A stretch of DNA of 64,000 nt from the NCBI GenBank assembly GCA_024734495.1, contig JALMQS010000621.1, positions 558,001-622,000 on the forward strand, given 5' to 3'. Below are positions 40,649-52,082 of the stretch, in pieces. A model generated the notes under the pieces. The model did no database searches. It worked only from the letters and a program-made list of their open reading frames with translations, and had not been told where the DNA came from. This DNA comes from Forficula auricularia (lineage: Eukaryota > Arthropoda > Insecta > Dermaptera > Forficulidae). How positions within the stretch are numbered: position 1 is the first letter of the stretch; every line of letters starts with the position of its first letter. The position numbers were made by a program, and so were the translations under genes.

Positions 40649-41282
40649 CAGGGGTGGCCACAACGTGGCTCGCGAGCCGCATGCGGCTCTTCACTCAATC
40701 TCGTGCGGCTCTTGAACCCTCTTGAATAATACTGATTTTAAAAAGTATATTATTTACAGAGAACATGTAGCAGCAAAACATTTTCAATATCCACAGGTTA
40801 TGCAGGTAGGTCTAAAAATTATTAACTACACTCGGAAGGTCCCAGAAGAAAAATACCCACTAACAAAAGAGTGTGCTAAGAGACTAATCTTAATATTTGG
40901 ATTTGGATTAATGTGTGTGAATCACTTTACTCAACGCTTAAGTTCATTAAATCTAAATATCGATCCATACTAACTGATGAACATTTAAGTGAACTCGTGA
41001 AAACTGCGCTTACCAATTATCAGCCAGATTTCAAACAACTAACGGCCAACATGAACACTCGTAAAAGCACTTCTCAACAGTAAAATGTTATTTCTTTTTT
41101 ATTGTAATTGAACACTAATGATATAAGTAGAGTAAAAAATTAAATTTTATTTCATTTATATTTTATAAAATAAAAATGTGTCTTCTTTTAATAAACCATT
41201 AATTAATCACCAAACAATGTGGCTCGCTTTGAAAGTTTTATAAATTTGAGGCTCCCAAAGTTAAGGTTAATGGCCACACCTG
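40649..41282 (+). mobile_element. hAT element, internally deleted, with transposase remnant
   Basis: The left end CAGGGGTGGCCACAACGTGG and the right end AATGGCCACACCTG are inverted. Flanks GTATATAC / GTACATAT are an imperfect 8-bp duplication. The inside (about 40800-41083) reads KVPEEKYPLTKECAKRLILI, then after a shift CESLYSTLKFIKSKYRS, then LTDEHLSELVKTALTNYQPD. This resembles the C-terminus of hAT transposase-derived GTF2IRD2/ZBED-type proteins. Most of the transposase is deleted. Confidence 0.7.
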
Positions 41283-41290
41283 GTACATAT

Positions 41291-42404
41291 ATACCATAAA
41301 GTAAAATATATTAATTTTAACTTTTTCTATTTATTTAAATGTCATTTTTATATATCAGAAGTAAGAGAAAACGAAACCAAAGTATTTGATAAAAGGAACA
41401 ATAGTCATTTAAAATTTAGGAGCAGAGTTTTTATCTCAAGAATTTTTTTCTTATATTATAACAAGGACAATTGACAAAATATTATCTAAGAAGTCGAAGC
41501 CCAAAAGAACAAATGTATATTATATTAAGCTTCAATAAATTGTTTTATTAAATTAAATCGAAATTTTCGGCTATACGAAAATACAGGAAACCCCTCTGAT
41601 TAGTGTGGGTTTAATAAAGGTCGTTTTGATTAGATAAAATATATGCGGTACTAAATTTGATAAGTAGGTTTCAAAAAGTGGATTTTTTGTAAACCCTGTG
41701 AAGCGTTGGAAATTGAATCTCAGAGATTGTAATCTACCTAAATGATTAGAGCACTGGAATTAATTTTTAATTTCTTAATTCTGTTAATAAAAAGTTAGTT
41801 GATCTCTAATCAGATTACGGAAATTGAAACTTTGTGGTGGCTAATCAGCTGACCGGCTGCCCCCCCTAAGAAAACTCCCTAACTACGCCAATATGATTAG
41901 TGAAGTTAATAAATGCTTCCAGCATATACATATCAAAACAACTTATTAAAATAAAAAACCAATTGCAATACATAATTACTAATTACATATAATGAATTTT
42001 TCATTGTTAAAAGGAGAAATTCTCTCGAAACGTTTGCGACTCTAATTAACGTTTGAAGATTGTTTTTTATAAAAAATAATCATTAACATTTTTTCAATAT
42101 AAAGAATTCTGGAAAATATCTAAATTATAAGTAAAGATGTATTATTTTTATCTCTCTAAACGAATCTTATATTGGATTACATGTAGGTACTTGAAATCAT
42201 TGAGAAATATGTACCATATAAGTGGGAATTTAAAAATGTATGCAATGAGTTTTGTAGGAGGGCACTGCCCCCTTAACTTCGACCATGATTAATCAAGGGA
42301 ATCCTGTTATCCTGTAATTAAATAGTTTATATTTTTATCGTGCATCTTAGGTTAATATGAACTAATCAAAATTGAGCTGACCCCCATTGATTTCGAAATC
42401 CTAT
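41291..42404. other. Intron 7, mostly unclassified
   Basis: It contains the inverted relative (41800-41860) of the repeat at 21500-21630. CTCTCGAAACGTTTGCGACT near 42013 resembles TTGAAACGTTTGCGGGTTTT at 33277. No coding exon was seen. Confidence 0.35.
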
Positions 42405-42665
42405 TACCATATACAATAAGATTTTATTCGCCAATATGTTTGTCCTCACGACTTCAAGGAACTGGAATCTCTCCAGGCCTCCGTCTTTCCCGACACTTTT
42501 ATAATGTTCAAACCTTCAAAAACCGGGTGCTCAAACACCTAGGCCTCCCCCTTTCAATTGATCAATTTTGCTTCCACTTCTGTAATGCAATAGTCTTTCA
42601 AGATCCATAGGGGCTGCATCTTTCTGGCTCTTGCATTCAATTTCATTAAAAAATAAATAAATAAA
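42405..42665 (+). pseudogene. LINE 3' remnant with (AAAT)n tail
   Basis: CAATATGTTTGTCCTCACGA, CTCTCCAGGCCTCCGTC and CTTCAAAAACCGGGTGC are followed by AAAAATAAATAAATAAAAA. It resembles 3230-3460. The frame, though broken, has the '...F....SF..L....LQ.FK.RV...L' look of a LINE ORF2 end. Confidence 0.4.
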
Positions 42666-43372
42666 AACCATTTCTTAAGAAACAAATTTAGCTTTTATAC
42701 CATTAATTAATAAATAAAAAAAGAGATGGCTCTCTCTGCTTAAAATCTGTTTTCACCATTATCATTACCCTAATGATAATAAGTGATGATCTTGAAAAGT
42801 TTTTCAATACTTAAAAAGCAAGAATGAATAGAATAGAGAAAGATGTGTTCCCGAAGTTATGCTTCGCCTTTAGACAAATCATCATCTTAGGGGCTTGCAA
42901 ATAAATAAATAAATAAATAAAACTTTACAATTTCCACTTTCATGTCTAGCAGGGCGGATGGAGTATTGAATTCACTTTGAAATGTTTAAGAATGTCTAAA
43001 CTCTAAAACGAGAAGAGAAATAATTTTTCTGTCTGTTTGAAATCCAACACTCAACATATTTCGAGAACAGAAAGACTTAGTATGTTAGTTCAGATGTCAA
43101 AATGTTCACATTTCAATCGCAGAAAACTCATTAAATTCAAACTTTTTAAAATAATAATTTTCGATTAAAAATGCGGATAATAAATAATAAATGGGCAGCA
43201 TGATGAATAATGAATGATTTTATCTAATGAGCTGATATTTAGAACAAAATTGGGAAATAATAATTTATACTTGATATTTGTACTAAGATAGAGTGTTTTA
43301 GGTAAAAACTGTTGGTTAACAAAAAAGTGACAATATTTTCGGAGAGCGTAATGAGTAGGGCCAGGATGCATA

Positions 43373-43998
43373 TTTTTTACTTTACCATACAGGGTATGCT
43401 CAAGTATTGTATAGTGCATGGAAAAAGTGTTTTTTTTTTTTAAATCTCAAAAACGGCTGAAACTATTTTGATAAAAAAAATTGGACGAAGCCATGGCATT
43501 TCGGTTTACAAAAAAGCTCCAATAAGTGAACATAGAAAAAATTATACTTTTCGAGATAATAACTATTTTGTTAAAATGTCTGTTAGTCTGAAATTCTGTT
43601 AGTCTGTTATTCTGTTAATCTGTTATTCTGTTAGTCTGTGGGGTTACCAAATTTTGTGGACGAGCTAGCTCAAAAACTAGTGTGGATATCAAAAACAAAT
43701 TTCACGTAGTTTTGGTGCAGTAAGATTAAGAGCTGATTAGATTGTGGTGCATATCGACCCAAAATTAAGGGGGGGGGGGGATAAAATTTAAAATTATAAG
43801 ATTTTCCAGATAAAAAAAAAAGAAAAATTAAATATACTACTATAAAATGAACCTAAAATAACGAAAATATATTTTTACGCTAAAATTAGGGGGTGGGGGG
43901 TCAAAAAATTTAAAATCTAGGCCCTTGTACCAAACTCAACCAGAAGTGTATGGTAAAGTCAAGTGGATAACCACATCAGAACGTGTCAATTTATTTTG
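43373..43998 (+). repeat. ACTTTACCATACA repeat family, copy 4 (nested)
   Basis: It starts TTTTTTACTTTACCATACAG and ends CACATCAGAACGTGTCAATT. It carries a GTTAGTCTG microsatellite. It has an internal deletion relative to 4708-5410. Confidence 0.65.
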
Positions 43999-44422
43999 AC
44001 TATTTTAAAGTCATGCAAAAACATGTTTAACATGTTTTAGAGCGTCTTTGGTGACAATATCAAAAGTTAATAGTGCATATTTTTTGCATATTTCGGGTGT
44101 TTCGGAGTTTTTCTGAATACGTTATTATGCATATATGTGATATTTAGAGAATTAATTGCATAAACGCCCAAATTTGCATATTTTGCAAAAAAAAATTAAG
44201 CGATGCTGTTTTTTGTGTTTTGTTTTTTTGTTTTTTGACTGTCAACAATATTTTGTGACACAAAAAAAAAATTATTTGTAGATAAGAGGCAAAGCTTAAC
44301 AACAGAAAACCTTAAAAAGTTGGTAATTGTGTTTTTCAATCAAAAAATTAAGCTAGTGAAAACTAGAACCATAAACATCTTAATACATTTCTCATTTCTG
44401 TTAAAATTAAGAAAATAATCTT

Positions 44423-44660
44423 AAACCAATCAGTCAATTTTTATAAAAATTAAATTTATTAAGGCAAAAAAAGAAGAGCACTTGATGTTTAGGGAGATTT
44501 TCCTCCCTTCATCAAAAATAAAAGAACAAAAAATTTCACCACAACGCGAAAAACGTTGTTTTATTTTTGATGAAGGGAGCAAAATCTCCCGAAACGTCAA
44601 GTGCTCTTCTTTTTTCGTTAATAAATTTAATTTTTTATAAAAATTGATTGAATGGTTTGA
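44423..44660. repeat. Palindromic element with decayed hammerhead-like pair
   Basis: AAACCAATCAGTCAATTTTT and AAAAATTGATTGAATGGTTT are the arm ends. The motifs at 44484-44515 (minus) and 44567-44598 (plus) have TTGATGA in place of CTGATGA. The plus one keeps GAAACGTC and a perfect GGGAG/CTCCC stem II. The first core C is T in both arms, so both are expected to be inactive. Confidence 0.65.
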
Positions 44661-44900
44661 AACTATTTTCTAGAGTTATATACTAGTATATTTATATATG
44701 TATCTAATTTACCAGAAAATTTAATATTTCCTGTTTTATAAAAATATTATTATATAATATATATTAATAATAATCAAATAAATAAATAATATTAATAACA
44801 CATCTTATATTTTGATTTTGCATATTTTTGTATATTTCCTGTTTGAATTTACATATTTTAGACGTTTATTGTGCATATAAATCCTGGCCCTAGTAATGAG

Positions 44901-45506
44901 TCTTGAATAAGTTTCCACATTTCCCTCGATTTTTTTTTTGAAATTTAGTTTAGATAGACAAGAAAAATCTAGTTTATGATTTCAAATCATGTAAACAAAT
45001 ATTTTGAATATTTTTTATCATCTATGAAACATGAGTAGATTAATTTCAAGGACCTTATTTTAATCGAAATGTTTATATTATTCACTAAGATTGGGCTATT
45101 CATCTAAGAATGTTATCAGACACGAAATGATTCATTCGATCTTATAAACATTCCTTATGGATTATTATTTTATTAATTCTATACAAATGTGGTGAGAAAG
45201 TTAAATTCTTTATCATGAGAAAAAAATGAAATGAATAAAAGAAAATCAATCAATTCTTGAATAGGATCAAAATGAAAATTTAAAATTGATCTATAAAGTT
45301 GTAAAGTTATAGGACAGGATAAATGTATAAATTACCCTCAAATACAGAAATATGCACAAATCTTACATTAACGATAAACTAACTAAAAGAAAGACTTTGT
45401 GGGGACTCGCGAAGCTGATACAATATATATGATAAAAAATTACTTTAAAACTTTATTTTATTAATGGACCATGTTTTTAATGAAAATATCGCCCGAGTAA
45501 AATTTA
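44901..45506. other. Intron 7, unclassified AT-rich DNA
   Basis: No repeat or exon was recognised here. Confidence 0.3.
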
Positions 45507-46136
45507 AATAAACTAACACGTTCTGATGTGGCCATCCACTTGACTTTTACCATACAACCAGGCCCCTCACTTATATTTAATATTTAATAAAATTATTTGT
45601 AATCATGTAGGGGTTAGTTTTTGCATTTTTAGACTTCTGTGGGCCCACGGATTATGTATACAAAATTTGGTTGAGTTTAGTACAAGGGTCTAGATTTTTA
45701 TTTTTTGACCCCCCCCCCATTTTGGGTGGTTATATTTTGCATTTTTAGTCTCCTGAGGCCCCACTGATTAGGTATGTATACAAAATTTGGTTGAGTTTGG
45801 TCCAAGGGCCTATATTTTTATTTTTTGACCCCCCCTCATTTTGGGCTGTTATTTTTTGCATTTTTAGACTTCTGGGAGCCCACGGATTATGTATACAAAA
45901 TTTGGCTGAGTTTGCTCAAATGGCCTAGATTTTTAATTTTTAACCCCCCCCCCTCCACCTTGGGTCGATATGCACCAAAATCTAATCAGCTCTTAATCTC
46001 AATGCACTAAAACTACGTGTGAAATTTGATTTTGATATTCAGACTAGTTTTTGAGCTAGTCGTCCACAAAAATTTGGTAACGCACAGACTAACAACCAGA
46101 CTAACAAACTAACAGACATTTTGACAAAACAGAACA
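45507..46136 (-). repeat. ACTTTACCATACA repeat family, copy 5 (truncated)
   Basis: It reads CTAACACGTTCTGATGTGGC then CCATCCACTTGACTTTTACC, and three copies of the TTTTGCATTTTTAGACTTCT block. It ends at ACAGACATTTTGACAAAACA. Confidence 0.65.
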
Positions 46137-46859
46137 ATTTAGTTGGATATTAAACTTGCCATTCAATATCAAAAAACGTAACAATTTTTTTATTAAATCA
46201 ATTGAAGGACGTTGTACATCCCTATAGCTATGATTTAAGCAACTGCTATAGAACTTGGTACCCGTTTAGATTTCAATTCTTTTGTCGGCGAAGCCGTTTG
46301 TACAGAACTTAGCAAGAAGAAGAATAGATTTATTCATGAAATTTTGGATTCTAGGTGTTCCAGTGGGCCTTATTAGGAATTCAAAATTTCAAATATGTAG
46401 GTCTAATAATTTTTGAGTTACGGGGCGGTCGAAAGTAGCTCAAAATTGTTCGCGTAAATATACACATGGCCGGTGCGTCGCCCGTTTTTCTGAACTTAGC
46501 TAACACACTGCTGTGTGTCTAGATCAGGGCAGATTTAATGATAAAATTAATTGTTTTTTTAATTTTCAATTCCACTAACATATCATTACAAATATTATTA
46601 TATAATAGCATTTGGCAAATTAATTTTTTTTATGGCAACCTGCTAAAAATCTGATCCCTAGATAGAAGACATTATTTAATTATGTCTTTTATGTAGGGAT
46701 CAGATTTTTAGCCGATTGCTTCTAGTTGGATTCGAACCCGGGTACGAATTTAATTGATTAGAAAACTCGATAAATTGTTATTTAATTAAAAAAATTGTAA
46801 ATCTATCTACATGCATAGAAAAACATTCGTTTTAATTTTTCTTGAAATAGAGTAAATCA
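46137..46859. other. Intron 7 with a small inverted repeat and a tRNA-like scrap
   Basis: CTAAAAATCTGATCCCTA (46643) and TAGGGATCAGATTTTTAG (46694) form an inverted repeat. Directly after it, the minus strand reads CGGGTTCGAATCC (about 46730-46742), a canonical tRNA B box, followed by no recognisable A box. It is probably a SINE fragment. Confidence 0.45.
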
Positions 46860-47880
46860 AGAAAAAACACTTGATTAGCAGGCGTTTCGATATAAATAAA
46901 TTTTTTTGTGTGTCTATGTTACCAATTATGAACCGATTTTGATGATGGGTTCAGTCTAGTTTCCGATTGGGAAACATATAAATTTCATTGGTATTGGACC
47001 TTTTTTGTTATGTTTGTTCAGGCATAACTTCTTTGTTTATGAGCCGATTTTAATGATTCTTTCTGCGTTTGGATCAGTATAGCTCCAAAATAGTCAAAAT
47101 ACCTATTTATTTATTTATTTATTTTATGTATGTTCAGTAAGAACTTTTTGCCACGTTGACCGATTTCGATGATTCTTTTTTTATTCGAAAGGGGGTACCT
47201 TAGAGGTGGTCCCATGTTAATTTGGTCAAGTTCTGATGATATGATCAATGAAAAAATAACGTAAATTTTCAATTCTTATGAGCAAATAATCGAAATTATA
47301 ATAATTAAAATCTTTTATAAAAAAATCTTAAAACATTCATTAAAAACCCCCTAATGTTTAGAGATAATTTCTCTTTATTTATTTAATATCATTTTCTGAT
47401 TCGTTCGTCCGACGCTTTCTCTTACGAGATGCATGCAATGTATTATATTAAGCCACTATTAATAACATCACTAAAAAGAGAAAAATAATAATAATTTTTA
47501 TAAAAAAAAAAAAAAATCGACGAAAAAATTAAATGCAACAAATAAAATAATAAGAACTCAACAATCAAATAAAATGCACTAAGAGGTATAAAAATAATTA
47601 TCTTATTTAGTTACAACTAAACGACGAAATATTAACATGAAATTACTTTTTGAAGTCGGTGCTAAACAAATCATATAAGCGACCGTATCCGCCAAACGTA
47701 CTAAGTAAGATCCGTCGAGTTCATTTCATAAAATGTATATTTTTGGCACCGACTTCAAAAATTAGATAATTATTTTATACCTTTTAGTGCATTTTATTTT
47801 ATTTTTGAGTTCTTATTATTTTATTTGTTGCATTTAGTTTTTTTGAAGTCGGTTTTAATTTTTTTTTATAAAAATTATTA
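46860..47880. repeat. AACCGACTTCAAAA repeat (family W), copy 2
   Basis: GAACCGATTTTGATGATGGG, ATGTTAATTTGGTCAAGTTC, a hairpin around TTTTGAAGTCGGTGCTAAAC ... GCACCGACTTCAAAA, and TTTTTGAAGTCGGTTTTAAT all recur in copies 1 and 3. No coding capacity. Confidence 0.6.
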
Positions 47881-47889
47881 TTATAATTG

Positions 47890-48178
47890 AACAAATCAGG
47901 GAATTTTCCAATTTCACCCACAAACTTTATATTGAATGCGTGCTCGCCGGAAATGATTCCCTCAAGGACAGGAGGCGTACAAGTGACTCAACTGAAGGGC
48001 CTACTTGGCAAGTTGCCTGACACTGGCAGAATAAGCGTTTCTTGGGAATCGCTCCGTTAGTTTCTACCCACAACTTAACATTGGAAGTGATTTCTAAGAT
48101 ACTCCCAGGTTACTCCGAGTTTCAGTTACATTGGCTGGGAATTGCCTTAGTTATAAAATAAATAAATAAATAAATTAA
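47890..48178 (+). repeat. LINE/SINE 3' fragment with (AAAT)n tail
   Basis: A comparatively GC-rich stretch (CAAGGACAGGAGGCGTACAA, GGCAGAATAAGCGTTTCTTG) ends in AAATAAATAAATAAATTAAT. The simple tail suggests retroposition. Family unknown. Confidence 0.4.
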
Positions 48179-48428
48179 TGATGAAGTGAAATCGAAAAAC
48201 ATCTTTCTATTCGTTTACACATTTATCTTAACAACGACATAAAATATCAATCAAATAATTCAAAAAATATATTTTCTGCATTTTGGAATAAAAAGTTTTT
48301 AAGCTCTAGCACAAAATCTAATCATTTCTTGGTATTGGAAATACAAACATTTTCGCAACAGAACAAGCGTTCTACGAATTTTTTGTATTATCGTATATAT
48401 CGGAACAGACAGAAAGACACACAGACAG

Positions 48429-49137
48429 AAAAAATAAGCTGACGTGTTCTTATGTGGCCATCCTCTTGACTTTACCATACAACCTGGCCCCTAAAATTAT
48501 TTATAATCATGTAGGGGAGGAGGGTTAGTTTTTGCATTTTTATACTTCTGGTGTCCCACTGATTATGTATACAAAATTTGGTTGAATTTGGTCCAAGGGC
48601 CTATATTTTCATTTTTTGCCCCCCCCCCCTCTCATTTTGGGCTGTTAGTTTTTGCATTTTTAGACTTCTGGGAGCCCACGGATTATGTATACATAATTTG
48701 GCTGAGTTTGCTCAAATGGCCTAGATTTTTAATTTTTAACCCCCCCCCCCCTCCACCTTGGGTCGATATGCACCAAAATCTAATCAGCTCTTAATCTCAA
48801 TGCATTAAAACTACGAGTGAAATTTGGTTTTGATATTCAGACTAGTTTTTGAGCTAGCTCGTCCACAAATATTTGGTAACGCACAGACTATCAGACAGAC
48901 AACCAGACTAACTAACAGACATTTTGAAAAAACAATTATTATCTCGAAAAATATAATTTTTTCGATGTTCACTTATTAGGGCTTTTTGTAGACCGAAATG
49001 CCATAGTTTTGCTCAATTTTCTTAATCAAAATAGTTTCAGCCGTTTTTGAGATATTTCGAAAAAAAGAAGCAAAAAAAAAACACTTTTTTCATGCACGAT
49101 TACAATACTTGACCATACCCTGTATGGTAAAGTAAAA
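48429..49137 (-). repeat. ACTTTACCATACA repeat family, copy 6 (full length)
   Basis: The reverse complement is colinear with 4708-5410 from AAAATAAGCTGACGTGTTCT to CCCTGTATGGTAAAGTAAAA. It carries GACAGACAACCAGACTAAC tracts. Confidence 0.7.
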
Positions 49138-49481
49138 ATCATTGTTGAAAATTATTTTCTCCATATTTCAGACACTTTTAAGCATAGAGATAAAAAACTT
49201 TTATTGCATTCAATACTAGGGCCGCCCGGCAACCTTTCCCTTCATCCCAGGCGTACCGAGATATTTTAAAATTGGATTGGCTGTGGGTGGCGGAAAAATG
49301 GAAGTGAGAATATAGTTCTAGTCTCTGAAAATCATAATGATAAATGAATTTATTAGAAAAAAAAATTACAGAGGTTTCGTCTGCTCTCTCACGTGCTCAG
49401 CAATACATTTTTTTAAAAAGAAATAAAATTAATATTATTTATAAAGATGATAAAATATATAGAAATTGTCTGTATTTTTAG

Positions 49482-49585
49482 GGAGTATTACTTGTGCCGC
49501 TTACCCACTCGAGCAAATTGACACGATCGACATCAAAACAGGCAATATTAGTAAAGACTCTGCATTGAATCTTGTCGTCTTTGGG
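49482..49585 (+). CDS. nan: Nanchung-like TRPV channel, exon 8
   Basis: It encodes [20 protein letters not shown], then [14 protein letters not shown] (residues 344-378), opened by a split Gly codon. It lies between the ankyrin domain and S1; the 'G.(I/V)TCAAYPL..IDTI....G....SALN.VV.G' text is characteristic. Acceptor TGTATTTTTAG, donor GGG/GTAAGA (phase 0). Confidence 0.92.
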
Positions 49586-49765
49586 GTAAGAATCTCTTTA
49601 TATAGTATAAATATTATATACCTGTAAAAAAACCTGATGTATAATTTTTTTATTGATTAGGTACTACCATAAATTTTCATGCAAAAAATTTTTAATAGAA
49701 AGTTATTCATGACGAGAAGTCCATGAGTTTGTACTCTGCATAATGCAAATTGACATATACCTAGG

Positions 49766-50422
49766 TATAGTAGGGTGCTCCTTATTTTGTATGTTTTCGA
49801 ATATTTACGCTGACAGGGGCTCATATCGTTAGAAAAAAATAAAAAAAAAATATCCCCCTAGTTTCAAGTCTCTTTCTCAATTTTAACCTAGTGCTACACA
49901 GCGATTAATTTTCCTATCTAAATAACATGGGGTTTTTGGCATTGAAAGAACAATTTTTTATTCTGACCAAAGTAATGGTTCAAAAAATTTTAAACTCTGT
50001 CATCTTTATTCTTATAATAGTAACTATGGCTCAGAATTTTTACAGATTTTTAGCTATTATAATTTTGGAGTCTCTAATTTACTAATAGTAAGATATAGCA
50101 GTAATTTATCTTAGATGTAACTCCAAAATTGTAATAGCTGAAAATTTCTCAAAATTCTGAAGGATAGCTACGTTATATATACGTATTATAAAGATAAAGT
50201 CTACAGAGTTTCAAATTTTTTGAACCATTACTTTGCCCGGAATAAAATGCCGAAAACCCCATGTTATTTAGATGGAAAACTTATCGCTGTGTAGCACTAG
50301 GTTAAAATTGAGATCGGGACTTGAAACTTGGCGGATATTTTTTTTTATTTATTTCTAACCAAATGAGCTCTTGTCAGCGTAAATATTCGAAAATATCCAA
50401 AATAAGGAGAATCCTAGTATAT
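49766..50422. repeat. Foldback element, about 0.65 kb
   Basis: AGGGTGCTCCTTATTTTGTA...TTACGCTGACAGGGGCTCAT at the left is mirrored by ATGAGCTCTTGTCAGCGTAA...AAATAAGGAGAATCCTAGTA at the right, arms about 310 bp. AACATGGGGTTTTTGGCATT answers GCCGAAAACCCCATGTTATT. A solo right arm is at 58797-59080. Confidence 0.75.
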
Positions 50423-50772
50423 AGATCCCATTTTTTTTTACTAGAGACTAAAGTTTTGAAGGTTTGTCTTTTATATTATAAATATTATTTCTCATGAGTT
50501 GAAATACCCGATTGGATGTAGGTAAATTCGTTTTGATGTTATAGTAAGTTGGCCACTCAACAAATGGATTCTAATTGAGAGTGATCTTTTATATATGTAT
50601 CTGCCTGGAAAATAAACAAACAATTGAGAAAGAGGGAAGCTGGATTTTCAAATTTTTTCCTTTAAATTGTTTAAAAAAATGTAAAAAATCTTCTCTTCAT
50701 GAATCAACAATTTTGCTACTTTCAGCAATCAATATATTTTCAATTAAGAAAGTAAATGTTTTTTTTTTTCAG
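50423..50772. other. End of intron 8 with a foldback-element scrap
   Basis: TCATGAATCAACAATTTTGC / TACTTTCAGCAA near 50697 matches the terminus seen at 12140-12165. The region ends in a long T run and CAG before exon 9. Confidence 0.4.
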
Positions 50773-50855
50773 GATAAACTGGAACATTTGGAGCTGATGG
50801 ATGGAATGCTAGTGGATTTGCTCAAAGCAAAATGGAACGCATTTGTCAAATTTAG
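50773..50855 (+). CDS. nan: Nanchung-like TRPV channel, exon 9 (pre-S1)
   Basis: It encodes [20 protein letters not shown], then WNAFVKF (residues 379-405), ending with AG of a split Arg codon that exon 10 completes (A). 'HL.L..G...DLL..KW..F...RF' is the segment just before the first membrane helix in TRPV channels. The acceptor follows a 12-T tract and CAG; the donor is TTTAG/GTAATC. Confidence 0.9.
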
Positions 50856-51255
50856 GTAATCTTATTTATTTTTACGCAAATGATTTTTACGTATCTTCCA
50901 TAATTCTGTAGCGGCCCGCTCTTGCTCATGGCGACGAGCCTTGAGACACGGCCGCTAGATGACTCAGTCGGATCGTTGCGTCGTTTAGCATAAGTGAAAT
51001 ATTATCACCCATGCTATATTAAAGCGACTCGATTCGACTGGGGAAGCGAACGGATTCGGACACGCGAATCTGGAGGGGCCAAATACCATCCAGCAGCCCC
51101 TCCCCTGCACACACCCTATATGAACACGCAACCTACAACCTGCACTCAACAGATTGTTAGGACCCCATCGACTTGATGGGGGGGCGCACAAAGCACCACA
51201 CAGCACTCACCTCACGAGAGCCCTAACAATAATTCTCAATGCTAGCTAGACAATT
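50856..51255. other. Intron 9, GC-richer unclassified block
   Basis: CGGCCCGCTCTTGCTCATGG to about 51240 is much less AT-rich than the surroundings and has short open frames on both strands. It does not match another sequence in the window. It may be a SINE or LINE piece. Confidence 0.3.
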
Positions 51256-51263
51256 GAGTAGAC

Positions 51264-51482
51264 CACAAACTACGGCCCGCGGGCTAAATCCGACCCTTAA
51301 ATCTTTTCCATTCGGCCCGCTGCTACTACAGAATAAATTAACAAATATTCTCTATATTAAATATTAATGCCTTATAATCGTATATTATCGATATAATTTC
51401 CATATAATATGTTATATCGGGGCCGCCCATAGTTTTCAATGTTCACATGTAGTCCTATCTCTAAAAAGTTTGGGGACCCCTG
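51264..51482. mobile_element. Short hAT MITE with perfect 8-bp target duplication
   Basis: It is flanked by GAGTAGAC (51256-51263 and 51483-51490). The right end AAAAAGTTTGGGGACCCCTG and the left CACAAACTACGGCCCGCGG are the familiar hAT termini; the left terminus is worn. At 219 bp it is non-coding. Confidence 0.8.
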
Positions 51483-51839
51483 GAGTAGACAGTGCTTTTT
51501 TAATTTAATCTAGGTTATGCCCTCGTCTCGTAACATAGTTATCTATTATGGTTGGAAATCGGCCTATGCTTCCTTTTAATACAAAAGCTGGCCCCTGGAC
51601 AGTGGATTGGTAAACTGAAGACGCTAATAGTTGTAATCGCCCCTAGTTTGGTTCATTTTCATATTGCAATATATGGAATATTGTTGTTAAAAATTATTAC
51701 AATAACAAGTAATAGAATGCAAAACTGGTTATAAAAGAAATTCAGAGATTTATTTAGTGTACATCGTGATCCAGAATTACGGAAAAAATGGGCAAATACA
51801 ATGCCTCGAAAGCACCCTTTGAGGTACAAAAATGTATAT

Positions 51840-51990
51840 ATTGACCTTTATTAAAGAATTTTTTTTCCAACAGAAAAGTTAATATGTGTGAAATGTCTAA
51901 AATCAAAAATTTACGAGTTATCGGAATGTAACAATAATTTTCAATATATATTTCAAGCCCAATGAATTGGCCAGTTAATTCTTTGTATCA
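51840..51990. repeat. Fragment of the long foldback family (21735, 52915)
   Basis: CTTTATTAAAGAATTTTTTTTCC, AACAGAAAAGTTAATATGTG, TGAAATGTCTAAAATC are colinear with 21900-21990 and 53070-53140. Confidence 0.5.
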
Positions 51991-52082
51991 AAAGATATGA
52001 AATTTGGTTGATGACACCGATTTCAATAAAAGTTTTCATCTTAATACTTAGGGGCATCCTTTATTTAAAACGTCTTTAATTT

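Larger units (their letters stand above)
43356..44892. mobile_element. hAT-like element with 8-bp target duplication, containing nested repeats
   Basis: It is flanked by GTAATGAG (43348-43355 and 44893-44900), a perfect 8-bp duplication. The termini TAGGGCCAGGATGCATAT and GCATATAAATCCTGGCCCTA are inverted. The interior has TTTTGCATATTT-type subterminal repeats. An ACTTTACCATACA repeat (43373-43998) sits 17 bp inside the left end, and a foldback (44423-44660) lies nearer the right. Confidence 0.75.

Noticed and set aside
45825..46010. Small open frame repeated at 48582-48794
   Set aside because: Both lie within copies of the ACTTTACCATACA repeat and are antisense-like readings of it; similarity reflects repeat homology, not selection on protein.
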